From Nocardia asteroides (GTDB lineage Bacteria; Actinomycetota; Actinomycetes; Mycobacteriales; Mycobacteriaceae): a stretch of DNA of 64,000 bases. The stretch covers positions 5,952,001 through 6,016,000 of the forward strand of contig CP082844.1 in NCBI GenBank assembly GCA_019930625.1. Reading direction: 5' to 3'. Below are positions 40,420 through 51,223 of the stretch, one piece after another. A model generated the notes under the pieces. It saw nothing but the letters and a program-made list of their open reading frames with translations. It did no database searches and was not told the DNA's origin. Numbering within the stretch: the first letter of the stretch is position 1; each line of letters opens with the position of its first letter. The position numbers and the translations under genes are program-made.

Positions 40420-40554
40420 ATGATGGTGATCGACGTGCAGCGCGGGTTCGTCGTCCCGTGCTTGCAGCATGTCGTCCCGATGGTCGATCACGTCCATGTC
40501 TCGCTCGCCGCTGCGCTCAACGCGAGGCTCCTCCGGCCCTGTGTCAGCGGCTGA
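40420..40554 (+). pseudogene. Isochorismatase-like hydrolase, N-terminal fragment
   Basis: MMVIDVQRGFVVP followed by HVVPMVDHV resembles the start of cysteine hydrolases of the isochorismatase family (the VIDMQ-x-GF motif). Only about 45 residues remain. Confidence 0.4.
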
Positions 40555-40675
40555 TGCGCGCGGCGGAGCGCTGGTCTGTACGCGCGGTCCGGTACGGCGC
40601 CGCGCGTGTCGCGCGCGCAGCAGGCGCGGCGGCCTTCACGAATCGTGACTGAGCGCGCGCACCGCGCGCGATGCT

Positions 40676-40932
40676 GGATTCAGCAATCGGCCACATTCGG
40701 CAACGTCACCCTCCACCGCCGCGACAACGCCCTGCTGTTCCCCAGCGTGGAATCGCTGATGCGATACGCCCAGGTCATCCTGCGGTTCACCTGCGAAGTA
40801 CCGTCTCAGAGCCCGCACCACGATGTGATTCTTGCCCGAGTCGAGGACGAGGTGCGGTCGTGGTTCACGTCCAACAACGGTGGGCCGTGGCGCGACGCGA
40901 AGGGCTACACCGTGTTCACCAGTACCTGCTAG
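40676..40932 (+). pseudogene. SAM-dependent methyltransferase, C-terminal fragment
   Basis: FGNVTLHRRDNALLFPSVE and GGPWRDAKGYTVFT match the C-terminal part of class I methyltransferases common in actinomycetes. The SAM-binding domain is missing. Confidence 0.5.
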
Positions 40933-41030
40933 CCGGACAGCCGGGGCGCACCGAGGTCGCGGGCTGATCAGTGTCCACACGCATCGGCCGATCAACGCTG
41001 TCAGGCGTGCGCCCGGCACGTCATCCGCCG

Positions 41031-42089
41031 TTATCGAGCCGAACCCGCCTGACTCCAGTTGAACCCGAGTTCGCCCTTGTCGGCGAGGATGCGTTCCCAC
41101 CACTCGCGGTGGTCGCGGTACCAGCGGACCGTCGCGGCGATCTCCGGTTCGAACTGGCGTTCCGGCCGCCACCCCAGCTCGGTCTCGAGCTTTTCTGGAT
41201 TGATCACGTAGCGGCGGTCGTGATTCGGGCGATCCTCGATGTGTTCGATCCACTCCTCGGGATCCAGCCCCAGCTCGGTCACCACCATGCGGGCGATCTG
41301 CAGGTTCGTTACTTCCTGACGTGCCGAGATGTCGAAGATCGGCAACAGTCCCGGATCGGTCGCTGCCGCTTTCGGGATCGGCCCGAGGTCGGCGTGCAGG
41401 ACCCGGTGCACCGCTTCACAGTGGTCCAGCACATGCAGCCAGTCACGACTTTGCAGGCCGTCGCCGTAGACCGGGATCTTGCGGCCGCGCAGCACGTTCG
41501 TCACGGCCAGCGGGATCAATTTCTCCGGCAGCTGATACGGCCCGAAATTGTTCGCGCAATGGGTCAGGCGGATATTCATTTCGGGGTAGGTCGCCATGTA
41601 GGCGCGTACCATCTGATCCCCGGCCGCCTTGGCCGCCGAGTACGGCGTCTTCGCGTTCAGCGGGCTGCGCTCGGTGAACCACTCATCGCCCGGCGCCAGC
41701 TCCCCGTACACCTCGATCGTCGACACATGCACATGCGAACGCACCGGCACCAGACGGCTGGCTTCGGCCATCACCTGCGCGCCCAGCGCATTGGACCGCA
41801 TGAACGCCGAGGGGCCCAGGATCGCGCGATCGTTGTGGGACTCGGCGGCGAAGTTGACCACGAAATCCGGCCGATACCGCCGGTAGAGCCCCTCCATCAC
41901 CTCGAGATCGGCGATATCAGCCTTCTCGAAATCGATCCGCTCGATCACCGGATCCAAGTTGGCCAGGTTCCCGGCGAACCCGATATAGTCCACCGCCACC
42001 ACCCGCGCCTCCGGCTCCCGGCCCAGCAGGAAATGCACATAATTCGCGCCGATGAAGCCCGCGGCGCCGGTGACAAGGTAGACGGCCAT
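41031..42089 (-). CDS. NAD-dependent sugar-nucleotide dehydratase/epimerase (RmlB-like)
   Basis: 352 residues, full length, ATG 42089. Extended short-chain dehydrogenase with the NAD motif TGAAGFIG (7-14), Tyr150 and Lys154 in YSAAK, and CANNFGPYQLPEKLIPL typical of the RmlB group. The catalytic trio of dehydratases, Thr-Asp-Glu in STDEVYG, reads STIEVYG: Thr124 and Glu126 are kept but Asp is Ile125. It may therefore be a 4-epimerase/dehydratase variant with changed acid-base chemistry, such as a UDP-sugar 5,6-dehydratase-like enzyme. Intact among decayed neighbours, so possibly under selection. Confidence 0.85.
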   Translation of the reverse strand: MAVYLVTGAAGFIGANYVHFLLGREPEARVVAVDYIGFAGNLANLDPVIERIDFEKADIADLEVMEGLYRRYRPDFVVNFAAESHNDRAILGPSAFMRSNALGAQVMAEASRLVPVRSHVHVSTIEVYGELAPGDEWFTERSPLNAKTPYSAAKAAGDQMVRAYMATYPEMNIRLTHCANNFGPYQLPEKLIPLAVTNVLRGRKIPVYGDGLQSRDWLHVLDHCEAVHRVLHADLGPIPKAAATDPGLLPIFDISARQEVTNLQIARMVVTELGLDPEEWIEHIEDRPNHDRRYVINPEKLETELGWRPERQFEPEIAATVRWYRDHREWWERILADKGELGFNWSQAGSAR

Positions 42090-42333
42090 GGCTGGCTAGC
42101 CTAGCCAACCCCTCACCGCCACGGAGTCCTCAGACACCGCCACTGACCTCGTCCGGTTGGGTGGTCGACAGCGTAGCCGCCGTCGACCAACTCGGTGTAT
42201 CACTCACGATCCGGCTGCGGACATCGAGCCAGCGCCGAACTGATGCCGCGCGTCGCGCGGACACCGCGTACACGAACGCGATAAGAGGAACTACTCAGCT
42301 TGGACTCAGGTCACAAGCTCGGTGATCGGGCGT

Positions 42334-42513
42334 TCAGTACCCCGCCGCCGGTTCGGCTGGCACGAGAGTGTCGGTGCGGACGCTGAACGGGTAGCTGCCG
42401 GGGGAGTCGAGCACCGCCTGGACGACGGCATGATCCTCGTCTTCGAATTCCAGGACCTCGAACACCGAGACACCGCCCGCCACCAAGAGCACCTTGTCGC
42501 CGACCTGCACCAC
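42334..42513 (-). CDS. Small hypothetical protein
   Basis: A 59-residue ORF from GTG 42513 or 42510 with coherent sequence (GDKVLLVAGGVSVFEVLEFE, then SYPFSVRTDTLVPA) and good third-position GC. The ribosome site is weak. Not recognised. Confidence 0.4.
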   Translation of the reverse strand: MVQVGDKVLLVAGGVSVFEVLEFEDEDHAVVQAVLDSPGSYPFSVRTDTLVPAEPAAGY

Positions 42514-42625
42514 GCCAATGAGCCTATCTCGCCATACCGACCGGTACGGTGCTTGCGGCCGGTCTTAGTGCCTTGGGGAACTCCATGGCCGACCGCCGCT
42601 GGTTTGCTGGTGCTGTGATCGTCGG

Positions 42626-44065
42626 GTGTCGAGGGTTCTGTTCCCGCATCTGGGCCAGATGGTCATCAGTGCGGTTGATGTTGCGGGTTCCACGGTTCGT
42701 ATCGATGCAGCCACCCGGGAGGAGGCGGTGGCGTGTCCGGGCTGCTCGACACCGTCGCGTCGAGTGCACAGCCGGTATCGGCGCCGTTTGGCCGACACGG
42801 CCATCACCGGCCGCGAGGTCGTCATCGTTCTGCGGGTCCGGCGCCTGTTCTGCGGCAACACCGGCTGCGGGCGAAGGACTTTCGCCGAGCAGGTACCCGG
42901 ACTCGCCGCCCGCTACGGGCGGCGGACGTTGCTGCTGCAGCGAGTGTTGTCCGCGGTCGCACTCGCCTTGGGCGGCCGCGCCGGAGCACGGTTGACCGGG
43001 CATTCGGCAGCGCGGGTCAGCCGCATGACCCTGCTGCGGCAGATCCGCGCGCTGCCCGATCCGGCGCCGGTGCGGCCCCGGGTTTTGGGGGTGGACGACT
43101 TCGCCCTGCGCCGCAGACACCGCTACGGCACCATCCTGATCGACATGGCGACCCGCCGACCGATCGAGATGCTCACCGACCGCAGCACCGAGAGCCTGAC
43201 CGCCTGGCTTCGAGACCGCCCCGGCATCGAGATCATCTGCCGCGACCGGACCGGCGCCTACGCCGAAGCAGGCGACCACAGCAGCACCGCACGCGATCCA
43301 GGTCGCTGATCGCTGGCACCTATGAAAAACCTCGGCGACGCCGTCGAACGCACCGTCGCCCGCCACCGCCGCCACCTGACCGCGGTGCCCGGCCTCGACG
43401 ACACACCAGCACGGCTCGACATCAGCGAAATCGCGGCGGCCCTGCCCCACGGCCCGGTCGAACCACATCTGCGTGCCGATCGGACCGCGGTCCGAACCCG
43501 CGAGCGTTATGCCCAGGTCCACACCCTGATGGCGCAGGGCCACAGCCTGCGCAGCATCGGTCGCGAGCTGGGCTTGGCCCGCGGCACGATCCGCGACGAG
43601 TTCAAGCCCTACCTGCACCAGCGATGGAACCAGGGCACCACCAACGCCACTTCGTGCGCGCCTACCTGCAGCCGTTCCGCACCACCGCCCACATCCCGGC
43701 ACCACCCCCACCACCGCCCTCGATCCGGCGGGTCACCGCCTGGATCATGACGAAACCCTCGCGGATCGACCCCGCCGGCCAGCGTCGGCTCGACGCGATC
43801 CTGGCCGCCAGCCCCGAACTCGATGCCCTCGCCGGACATGTCCGCGCGTTCGCCAGCATCATGACCGAACTGCGCGGCGCAGAACTCGAAACGTGGATGT
43901 CCGCCGCCACCCCCGATGACCAGCCGGAACTGCACTCCTTCGTCCGCGGCTTGCGCCGCGACCAGGACGCGGTCACCGCCGGTCTGAGCCTGCCCTGGAA
44001 CAGTGGCGCCGTCGAAAACCACGTCAACCGGATCAAGATGCTCAAACGCCAGATGTTCGGTCACG
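42626..44065 (+). pseudogene. ISL3-family transposase, frameshifted and 3'-truncated
   Basis: The N-terminal zinc-finger part ([32 protein letters not shown]) and the first catalytic region ([21 protein letters not shown]) are in one frame from GTG 42626. KNLGDAVERTVARHRRHL follows after two compensating shifts near 43300, and NSGAVENHVNRIKMLKRQMFG lies in a third frame. The usual end after RQMFGRA is replaced, so the 3' end was cut, probably by the IS701 fragment. Confidence 0.88.
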
Positions 44066-44189
44066 GCGAACCCAGATCTACTCCGGAAGCGAATCCTGCT
44101 CAGTTACTGAGCATTACGCGACCTCCCGATCACGAAATATGGACCAGAACCGCGAGTGTGCGTCCGGCGAACCGCAACAGCAGCCGAGC

Positions 44190-44610
44190 AGCCGAGCAGC
44201 CTGCCCGAATGCTGGCTGCTGGCCGAATGGCCGACCGGTGCGCCCGAACCCACCGACTACTGGCTGGCCACCCTCCCACCCACGATTCCGCCACGGGACC
44301 TGGTGCTGGCCAAGATCCGCTGGCACATCGAACACGACTACCGCGAACTCAAAGACGGACTCGGCCTGGACCACTTCGAAGGACGATCCTGGACCGGCTG
44401 GCACCGGCACATCACCCTCGCCTGCATCGCCCAAGCCATCTGCACCCAACTGCGACTCACCCCAAAAGCCCCTGCGCAGGCCTGACCCTCTACGCCGTCC
44501 TGCGCCGACTCCAACACCTACTCGCCACCTGGACCGGCCACTGCCACACCTGCCACAAACCCATCCCCACCCCACCCCACCACGATTACACACCTAACAA
44601 AGTCCTACTA
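44190..44610 (+). pseudogene. IS701-family transposase, C-terminal remnant
   Basis: PECWLLAEWPTGAPEPTDYWL, RWHIEHDYRELKDGLGLDHF, then in another frame LTLYAVLRRLQHLLATWTG. These are the conserved C-terminal blocks of IS701 transposases. One frameshift near 44485; no N-terminal part. Confidence 0.85.
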
Positions 44611-44880
44611 GGCGCTTTCGTGGTCGTCGAATCGCATTGACGGTGTCGGCAATCTATCCGGCAACCTGCCCGCACGCGCTGGATCACGGATTTTCACACG
44701 TGGGAATTATGTAGTTGACACATCATGGGAACCTTGTGATCGTGAGGGCGATCACAAGCCGTCCGATGCGCAGGGCGGCTGAGTGCGGTGGAGCCGCGCG
44801 GGCCAGGCGTGCCGTAAAAGACTGGTCGGGGCGATCGGCTTTCGCCGCGTCGACTCCGATCGAACGAGAGCAATAGCAGT

Positions 44881-45676
44881 ATGGAATATAGAGAACAGGT
44901 GGCGAAGTTGATCGACTCGCTGCTCGCGGTACCGGCCTGTCGTGCCGAGCTGGAGTATCTGCAGCGCAGACTATCCATCCCACCGCAGGAGATCATCGAT
45001 GCATGGATGTTCTACGACCTCTCCATCATGAACTACTCGAACGAGTCGTACTCTTCCACTTCGTTGCGTATGGCGATGCATCTCCACAATCAGCTTGCTG
45101 GCAATTGGCATGATCGACGGCAGGAGATCGTGCTCGGATATCTGGAGACCATCGCGCCGGAGGCGGTGTGCGACATCGGTTTCGGCACGCCACAGCGCTA
45201 CGTCCGGCACTATCTGTCCACCCGGCGGGTCGAGATGGCGCTGTGCGAATTCGAGTCGACAAGTTTGGAGTTCGCGGAGTTGATGCTCGAGCACTGGCGC
45301 CCGGACTGGAGTAGTACGATCAAGCTGATCGAGCACGACATGAACCGCGATGAACTGCCCGCCGGTTACCCGGCGTACCTGTTCCAGGATTCGATCGAAC
45401 ACGCTCTGCAGCCGACCGAGACACTGCACCGATATGTCGACAGCGCTTGGTCGGGCACCTATTTCCTCTTCTCGCTGCCCATTGAGGTGGCCGACCCCCA
45501 TACCGGGGCACCACATCTCGTGGACCGAGGAGGCCGCAGCGCTCGATTGGCTCGGTGCGGCCGGTCTGACCGTGCTCGACAAGGAAGTAATCCATTTCCA
45601 CGCTGATCTCGATCTGCATTCGCACCGGCTGCATCCGGACACTCGGCAATTGGCGGTGCTGTCCGTCAAGAAGTAA
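44881..45676 (+). pseudogene. Class I SAM methyltransferase with a single frameshift
   Basis: The frame from ATG 44881 gives about 210 sensible residues, with the SAM-binding glycine loop CDIGFGTPQRYVRHYL and the acidic CEFESTS strand. After about 45510 the sensible sequence continues in another frame (SWTEEAAALDWLGAAGLTVL, DTRQLAVLSVKK) to a stop at 45676. One base change would restore a protein of about 264 residues, so this may be a recent mutation or a sequencing error. Confidence 0.6.
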
Positions 45677-45979
45677 CACCCGCTGAGTCGAAATGTCGCC
45701 GACTTCGACATTGGGTTCGGGCGAAGCCGACGACCAGCAACCCCTGCCTTGCGCGTCGACCACGCGGATGAGGGCGTCGGCAGCAGGGCGACTGGACAGG
45801 AAATAGATTGAATGGGCACGGTGCGGGTTGCCAGCGTCCTCGCGACCGTGACAGCACACCAGGGGTGAGACCCATGAACGCACCAAGTGTGTGGGTGCTC
45901 CCACTCGTGTGCACGGTCGGACGATTGATGTAGGTGTCGCCGGGAGCGCCGGAACAAGGCAATCCCGAAGGGCACCACA
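45677..45979. other. Intergenic, no gene recognised
   Basis: About 300 bp between the methyltransferase end and an FAD-enzyme fragment. No motif-bearing ORF. Confidence 0.35.
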
Positions 45980-46115
45980 ATGCAATTCACCCCCGAAGCC
46001 TCGTCGAACGCTCCGGTATCCAACACGTCCCACCACGTCGATGTGATCATCGCCGGGTGCGGGCCGACCGGCGCGATGCTCGCCGCCGAACTGCGGTTGC
46101 ACGACGTGCGAGTCC
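45980..46115 (+). pseudogene. FAD-dependent monooxygenase, N-terminal fragment
   Basis: VDVIIAGCGPTGAMLAAEL with RVLV is the FAD-binding start of class A aromatic monooxygenases. Similarity ends near 46115, at the junction with the stress-protein fragment. Confidence 0.6.
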
Positions 46116-46185
46116 TAGTGCACTTGCACGGTCCACGCGCCTCGGAGCGGCCGATCGCCGCGAGTGCCCGCGGTAGCGGACACGC

Positions 46186-46400
46186 TCACTTCGGATGTAC
46201 GACCATGACGGGGCACTCGGCGTGCTGCACGAGCCAATTGCTGGTGGAACCGAGAAGCAGTCCCTGGAATCCGCCCCGGCCGCGGCTGCCGACAACGACG
46301 AGTTGCGCGTGCGGCGACCAATCGCCCAGATGTTCCCGAGGCCCGGACAGATACACTTTGCGGATCACGGTGACCTGCGGGTATTTCTCGTGTATCCGGA
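46186..46400 (-). pseudogene. Universal stress protein, C-terminal fragment
   Basis: QLVVVGSRGRGGFQGLLLGS followed by VQHAECPVMVVHPK is the ATP-binding C-terminal half of UspA domains. The upstream half is in disarray across frames. Confidence 0.7.
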
Positions 46401-47210
46401 GGCGGTGAGCGCGGCGTCGAGCGCGCCGACACTGGCCCCGCCCGGGGCGGTGGGAACGGATTCCCACCGGCAGCTGACGTGTCGGCCGTAGACGCTGCCG
46501 TCGTCGCTGTAGAACAAACTCGCAGGCGTACAGGTCGGCGACCGCACCGGCGGGGTCGTCGAGGCGGGCGGTGACGTGCAGGTCGACGATTTCGGTGTCG
46601 GTCACCGCCCCATCCCGCCGTGTGGACCGGCCGCCGTGCTGCAGAACGGGCTGGGGCAGGCGAGACGGCTTGCGCGGCACGGTCGGGCCTGCTCGCGCAG
46701 GTGCGTCCCGAGCAGGGGCTGGGGCTGCGGTCGGCGGCCGCGGCCTGGCGCTGGGCAATCGCGTCGTCACGCGCGGCGACAATGTTGGCGGTCTTGTCCT
46801 TCCACTGCTGGCGGCGCTCGGCAGCGCTGCGGCCAAGTTCCCCGGCCTGGCGGGCGCGGTCGTCGACGAGAGTCCGGATCTGCTGGCGCACTTCCGGATC
46901 CACGCCCGCGCGGGCCAGTGCCTTACCCAGCTGGGTGCGCTTGATCGTGTACTGCTGTCGGTCCGGTGCCAAGCTGGTGCCTAGCGCTCCGGAGGCCACG
47001 CTGAACAGGAATCGGTCATCGAGGACACCTCGAAGCGCAGGCGCTGGTCCTCGCGGCTGCGCGGGAGCGGCGTCGACCAGCTCGGTGATTCGCCAGAGCA
47101 ATGGTGTCGTACACCGCTGCGCCCGCGTGGGTGCCCAGCCGGGCACGGATCGGCGCAGTTGACTTGATCCCACGGGAGGTTGGTTCGACGGCGTCGTCTG
47201 ACGCGTTCGT
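46401..47210. other. Decayed region with a coiled-coil remnant
   Basis: About 800 bp without an intact gene. On the minus strand near 46740-47000, one frame gives a coherent charged helix (KRTQLGKALARAGVDPEVRQ, AAERRQQWKDKTANIVAARD) of the kind seen in conjugation or mobilisation proteins. Its ends are not definable. Confidence 0.35.
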
Positions 47211-48370
47211 CTACCGAGGGGGTGTGTGATGGGGCCGTTTGATCCGTGCGAGTGGGTGGGGTTCGCCGGTGATGGTCATGAGTGCTTCGATGACATCCCC
47301 GCGCAGGTGGGTCAGCACGGCTGTGTCTTCGTGGTGCTCCCCGACCACCACCGGCCCGGCCGGGACATCGACCAGATGCTCAGCGAGCGAAGCGAGTTCA
47401 ATGTTGCGGGCACCAGGGACGTGCCCGGCGGCGTACTCGCCGTGCTGGCGGATATCCAGCACCGCCGCCGACGGGTGCGCGGTCAGCTGATCGGCGGCGA
47501 GCAGCTGCGCCGCGGTGCTTTCGACCGGCCCGGTCCAGGCGTTCATGCCACCGTGCAATTCTCCGGCGAGGGTGTCGAAGCCGACTTTGGCTGCTTCCCA
47601 GACGATGTCGTCGGGATTCTGTGTGGTGTCGCGGACGATGACGATCGGCCGGTTCGTATCGGCCAGCCAGCCCAGCCAGGTGGCGAACACCGGGCGCAGG
47701 GTGATGGCCAGTGCGCCGGGGATGTGCTCGGCGGCGAAGTCGGCCTGGTGACGCACGTCGACGACCTGGGCACCCTCGGCGATCAAATCGGTGACCTCGC
47801 CGGCGGTCAGCGGCTCCAGTTCCGGGGTGGAGCCGAGCACGGCCGGGCCCTTGTGGTTGATCTCGCCCAGCCGCAGGAAATAGTCGGGGAAGCTGCCCAT
47901 CGAGCCCAGCAGGGCCTCGACGAAGGCGTCCTCACCGTCGGCCCGCAGCAGCGGATTGGTCGCGCGCTCTTTGCCGATGGTGCTGACCCGCTCACCCCCA
48001 AGTGAGGACGAGCAGAACGACCCCGCACCGTGCGTCGGCCACACCGGGGTGTCCTCGGGCAGGGTCATCAGCCGCTGCAACGAACGATATTGGTCCCGCG
48101 CCAGCGGGATCGTCTGCTCGGGGCTGACCAGGTCGGTGCGCCCGGCGGTGCCGACCATCAACGATCCGCCGGTGAACACTCCCAGCAGCTTGTCCTCCTC
48201 ATGCAGCAGGTAGGACAGGTGCTCGGGGGAATGGCCCGGGGTGAACCACGCGTGCAGGGTGAACGCGCCGATGGCGATGGTGTCGCCGTCGCCGAGAGCG
48301 GTCACCTCGAATCCGCGTGGCCCCACCTCGGGTGCCAGGACGGTCGCACCGTCGATATCGGCGAGCCCAA
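47211..48370 (-). pseudogene. MBL-fold / double rhodanese persulfide protein, truncated at both ends
   Basis: The frame carries the second half of a metallo-beta-lactamase fold (LHAWFTPGHSPEHLSYLL, DTPVWPTHGAGSFC) followed by two rhodanese domains (VDVRHQADFAAEHIPGAL; LDIRQHGEYAAGHVPGARN). The zinc-binding N terminus with HxHxDH is missing: the sequence starts abruptly at the junction near 48370. The last rhodanese stops at GPVVV before its active-site loop and is fused at about 47342 to the EDTAVLTHLRGDV...TGEPHPLAR tail of a tyrosine recombinase. The ancestor handled sulfane sulfur; this version is probably inactive. Confidence 0.75.
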
Positions 48371-48373
48371 GGC

Positions 48374-48934
48374 GAGCGGACCGTGGAAGCACTCGCCACC
48401 GCGGCAGGGCTGAACCTGACGACCGCGTCTGCGCATCTGCAGACGCTCAAGCAGGCCGGATTCGTCGCCACTCGCCGCGAGGGGGTGCGGATCCACTATC
48501 GGCTGGCCGGGGACGACGTAGCGCAGCTGTTCGCGCTGCTGCGCAAGGTCGCCGAAACCCACCAGGCCGCCGTGGCCCCCGCCCGCGACAACTACCTGCG
48601 CCCCGACGGCGGTATGGAGATGAACCGCGAGCAGTTGCTCACCCGCGCTGCGGCCGGTGAGGTGATCGTGCTGGATGTGCGGCCGGTGCCCGAATACGAG
48701 GCCGGCCACATCCCCGGGGCAGTGAGCATCCCGGTCGAGCAGCTGGCCGAGCGCATCGGGGAGCTGCCCGGCGACACCGAGATCGTGGTGTACTGCCGCG
48801 GCGAGTACTGTGTGCTGGCCTACGACGCGGTGCGGCTACTCACCGACCGCGGCCGTCGGGCGATCCGCCTGCACGACGGCATGCTCGAATGGCGCTTGGC
48901 CCGACTGCCCATCGAAGCCGCCTCTCCGGCATGA
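48374..48934 (+). pseudogene. ArsR-rhodanese fusion regulator, 5'-truncated
   Basis: Winged-helix part (LTTASAHLQTLKQAGFVATRREG, RIHYRLAGDDV) followed by a rhodanese domain with DVRPVPEYEAGHIPGA and the active-site loop VYCRGEYC. The first 30 or so residues and the start are missing at the junction near 48370. Intact relatives sense or process persulfides. The frame overlaps the downstream cysteine desulfurase start as ATGA. Confidence 0.75.
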
Positions 48935-49380
48935 CCACACCCGTCCCCGACCGGCCCGGTCCCGCCGATGGGCCGGTGTATCTGGACTACAACGCCACCA
49001 CCCCGGTCGATCCGCGCGTCGTCGCCGCGATGCTGCCCTACCTCACCACCTGCTTCGGCAACCCCTCCAGCAGCCATGCCTACGGTGCCGACCCGGCCGC
49101 CGCGCTCGTCACGGCCCGAGCGCAGCTCGCCGTCCTGATCGGTGCCCTGCCCCCGGAGATCGTGTTCACCGGCTCGGGATCGGAAGCGAATCTGCTCGCC
49201 TTGCGCGGAGCCATGGTGCGCACGCCCGGTGCCCACATCATCACCCAGGCCACCGAACATCCCGCGGTGCTGCAGACCTGCCAGGCCCTGGCCCGGCTGC
49301 ACGGCGTGCGGGTCACGGTGCTGCCGGTCGGTGCTGATGGCCGCCTGGACCCCGCCACAGCAGAACAGATTGCCACGGCG
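48931..49380 (+). pseudogene. Cysteine desulfurase, 3'-truncated
   Basis: ATG 48931 overlaps the previous stop. VYLDYNATTPVDPRV, FGNPSSSHAYG, FTGSGSEANLLAL and TEHPAVLQTCQAL are the N-terminal half of an IscS/NifS-type PLP enzyme. Sequence identity stops after about 150 residues, before the PLP lysine and the catalytic cysteine, so it cannot be active. Confidence 0.85.
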
Positions 49381-49506
49381 AGAGGCGATTTCGGAATACC
49401 CGGGTGCGACAGGGGCACCGGGCAGATTCCGCCGTACTGGTGGCATCGACGACGGCGTGGCGACCTTCGGGCCGGCAGTTCCTGCACGTTCTCGGCGGAC
49501 GGTTGC

Positions 49507-50103
49507 CTACGCCGTGCGCCGAGTAGTGAAGTCGAATTCGAAGTATTGCTCTGCGGCGGAGGGGATATGAGTGAGCGTGAGGTCGGCCAGGTTGCCCTGG
49601 TCGGTCTGCACGCAGAGATGGCTGCCGGTGGGCAGGTGATAGACATCGTCGAGGGTCTGCGTCCAGGCGACCGGCGGGATCTTGGTGCAGCGATCGGGTC
49701 CGATATCCTCGCGGGGCACCGCGAAGCGGGCACGGCCGTTGGTCATGGCGTTGAGTGTGTCGCCGGTCTTCGACGGGCTCATGTCGACGCCTGGTTCGTT
49801 CTGATCGCGCACCTGCCCGTTGTCCAAGTCGATGCCCTCGACGTTGATGAGCCTGGCGTGTCCCTGGGCGAGAGGTGCAGCGGTGGTCGGTATCTCGGCC
49901 GACGAAGTCGGGCCAGTGGTCGGCACCGGCGGTATGCCCGACGGTTCGGAAGCGGAGTTCGGTCCTGAGCACTGGGTGACGCCGAAGACAACGAGTGCGA
50001 CCACGACGCTCACTACGCCCGCCGAGCTACCGACCACGGTCCAGAAGTGCGTCGAGCCGTACCTGTTGCTCCTTGCGGGTGCTGGTCGTTGGTCCTGGGT
50101 CAT
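49507..50103 (-). CDS. Membrane-anchored extracytoplasmic protein, unknown
   Basis: 198 residues from ATG 50103, with GGGGGAAG about 5 nt upstream. A short basic N terminus, one transmembrane helix (about 20-42, GVVSVVVALVVFGVTQ) and a Pro/Thr/Ser-rich linker precede a small C-terminal domain (LPTGSHLCVQTDQGNLADL). Layout suggests a surface-exposed anchored protein. No catalytic motif seen. Confidence 0.6.
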   Translation of the reverse strand: MTQDQRPAPARSNRYGSTHFWTVVGSSAGVVSVVVALVVFGVTQCSGPNSASEPSGIPPVPTTGPTSSAEIPTTAAPLAQGHARLINVEGIDLDNGQVRDQNEPGVDMSPSKTGDTLNAMTNGRARFAVPREDIGPDRCTKIPPVAWTQTLDDVYHLPTGSHLCVQTDQGNLADLTLTHIPSAAEQYFEFDFTTRRTA

Positions 50104-50371
50104 CTGCTGCTTCCCCCTGTTGTCCGGATGCTGTCGAAACCTGGCACGAGCGAACCGCAACCCGCACCGCAGAAGCTGTCCCACGCGTCGCGAGACACGA
50201 AAGACTCTACATAGCAACCATTATCTCGATGCGCCTTCGGCCGACCACCCGTCGGAAATCCACTTCGTTCGGCGGTCGCGCGCTGGTATGCGTCGTCGGC
50301 GAGCTCGCGCTGGGGCCGGGTCACCGCGAGGTCACCGCATCCGGCTTCGGGCCGCGGTTCATACGAACATG

Positions 50372-50519
50372 CTCGAGACCGCCCTCGAGGCGGAGATGAC
50401 CGAGCACGTGGTTTAGGACAAACACGACCCTGCCGGTCGCGGAACGCGATACTCCCGCAACGGCACTCGCTCGAAACGGTGCTGACCCGGATCGGGCCGG
50501 TCGAGATCGAGGTGCCGCG
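50372..50519 (+). pseudogene. IS256-family transposase, N-terminal remnant
   Basis: NMLETALEAEMTEHV, an in-frame TAG, then DKHDPAGRGTRYSRNGTR and RIGPVEIEVPR, the usual beginning of IS256 transposases. Only about 50 residues remain. Confidence 0.75.
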
Positions 50520-50599
50520 AGGTTCGGTCTGCCGGACGAGGTCGAGCGCGCTCCCGCGCGGACAGATCCGGGCGGCGCTGACCCGGGCCCGCCGCATCG

Positions 50600-50975
50600 T
50601 GGTGACCGTCGATCACCCCTCCGAGGCGCCGGCGGTCGAGTTCCCCGGCCCGCGGATCGTTCGCCACCAGGAAGTCGAAGGATTTACTCCCGAGGTCCGC
50701 ACGAAGTACATCGACACCAGGCTCGCTGATACTCGATTCGTCCTGGATGCGCTGACCGGGCTGACCTACGGCAGCGATCCCGGCCCCCGGCTCCTTCCCG
50801 CCGGTCTGCCCGACATCCTCGATCTCGATCACGTGGGAGCGGCCGGGCATTCCTCCGGCGGGTACGCCGCGGTCGAGGCGATGCACGGTGACCGCCGCAT
50901 CGACGCTGCCGTCGACCTCGACGGCCAGATCGGCGTCGACGACGTTTTCGGGCGCGCGGCCACCGAAGGCACCGA
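50600..50975 (+). pseudogene. Alpha/beta hydrolase fragment
   Basis: About 120 residues with the nucleophile elbow GHSSGGYAAVEAM and a following RRIDAAVDLDG strand, as in secreted lipase/PAF-acetylhydrolase-like proteins. Both ends run into transposase debris. Confidence 0.5.
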
Positions 50976-50999
50976 TCGGCCCGTCGATGAGCTGCCGAG

Positions 51000-51170
51000 A
51001 TCGCCCGGACGCGGGCCCGGCGATATCGCGGTAACGGCCCGAAGGGGCCGAAGCCCGATTGCGCAGTTTCGGGTCACCGCCGTAGACCTCGTCGCCGGTC
51101 ACCCACGATGCGGGGACACCGGCCTCGAGCGCATCAATGGCCGCGCCGACGATCGGGCGGACACGACCGG
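51000..51170 (-). pseudogene. IS701-family transposase, internal fragment
   Basis: AIDALEAGVPASWVTGDEVYGGDPKLR-type sequence marks the catalytic Asp region of IS701 transposases. About 55 residues only. Confidence 0.6.
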
Positions 51171-51223
51171 GTAGGTGCGGTGCGGGAAGGCCGCCCGCAG
51201 GTGGTGAGCACAGGCACCTGTCA

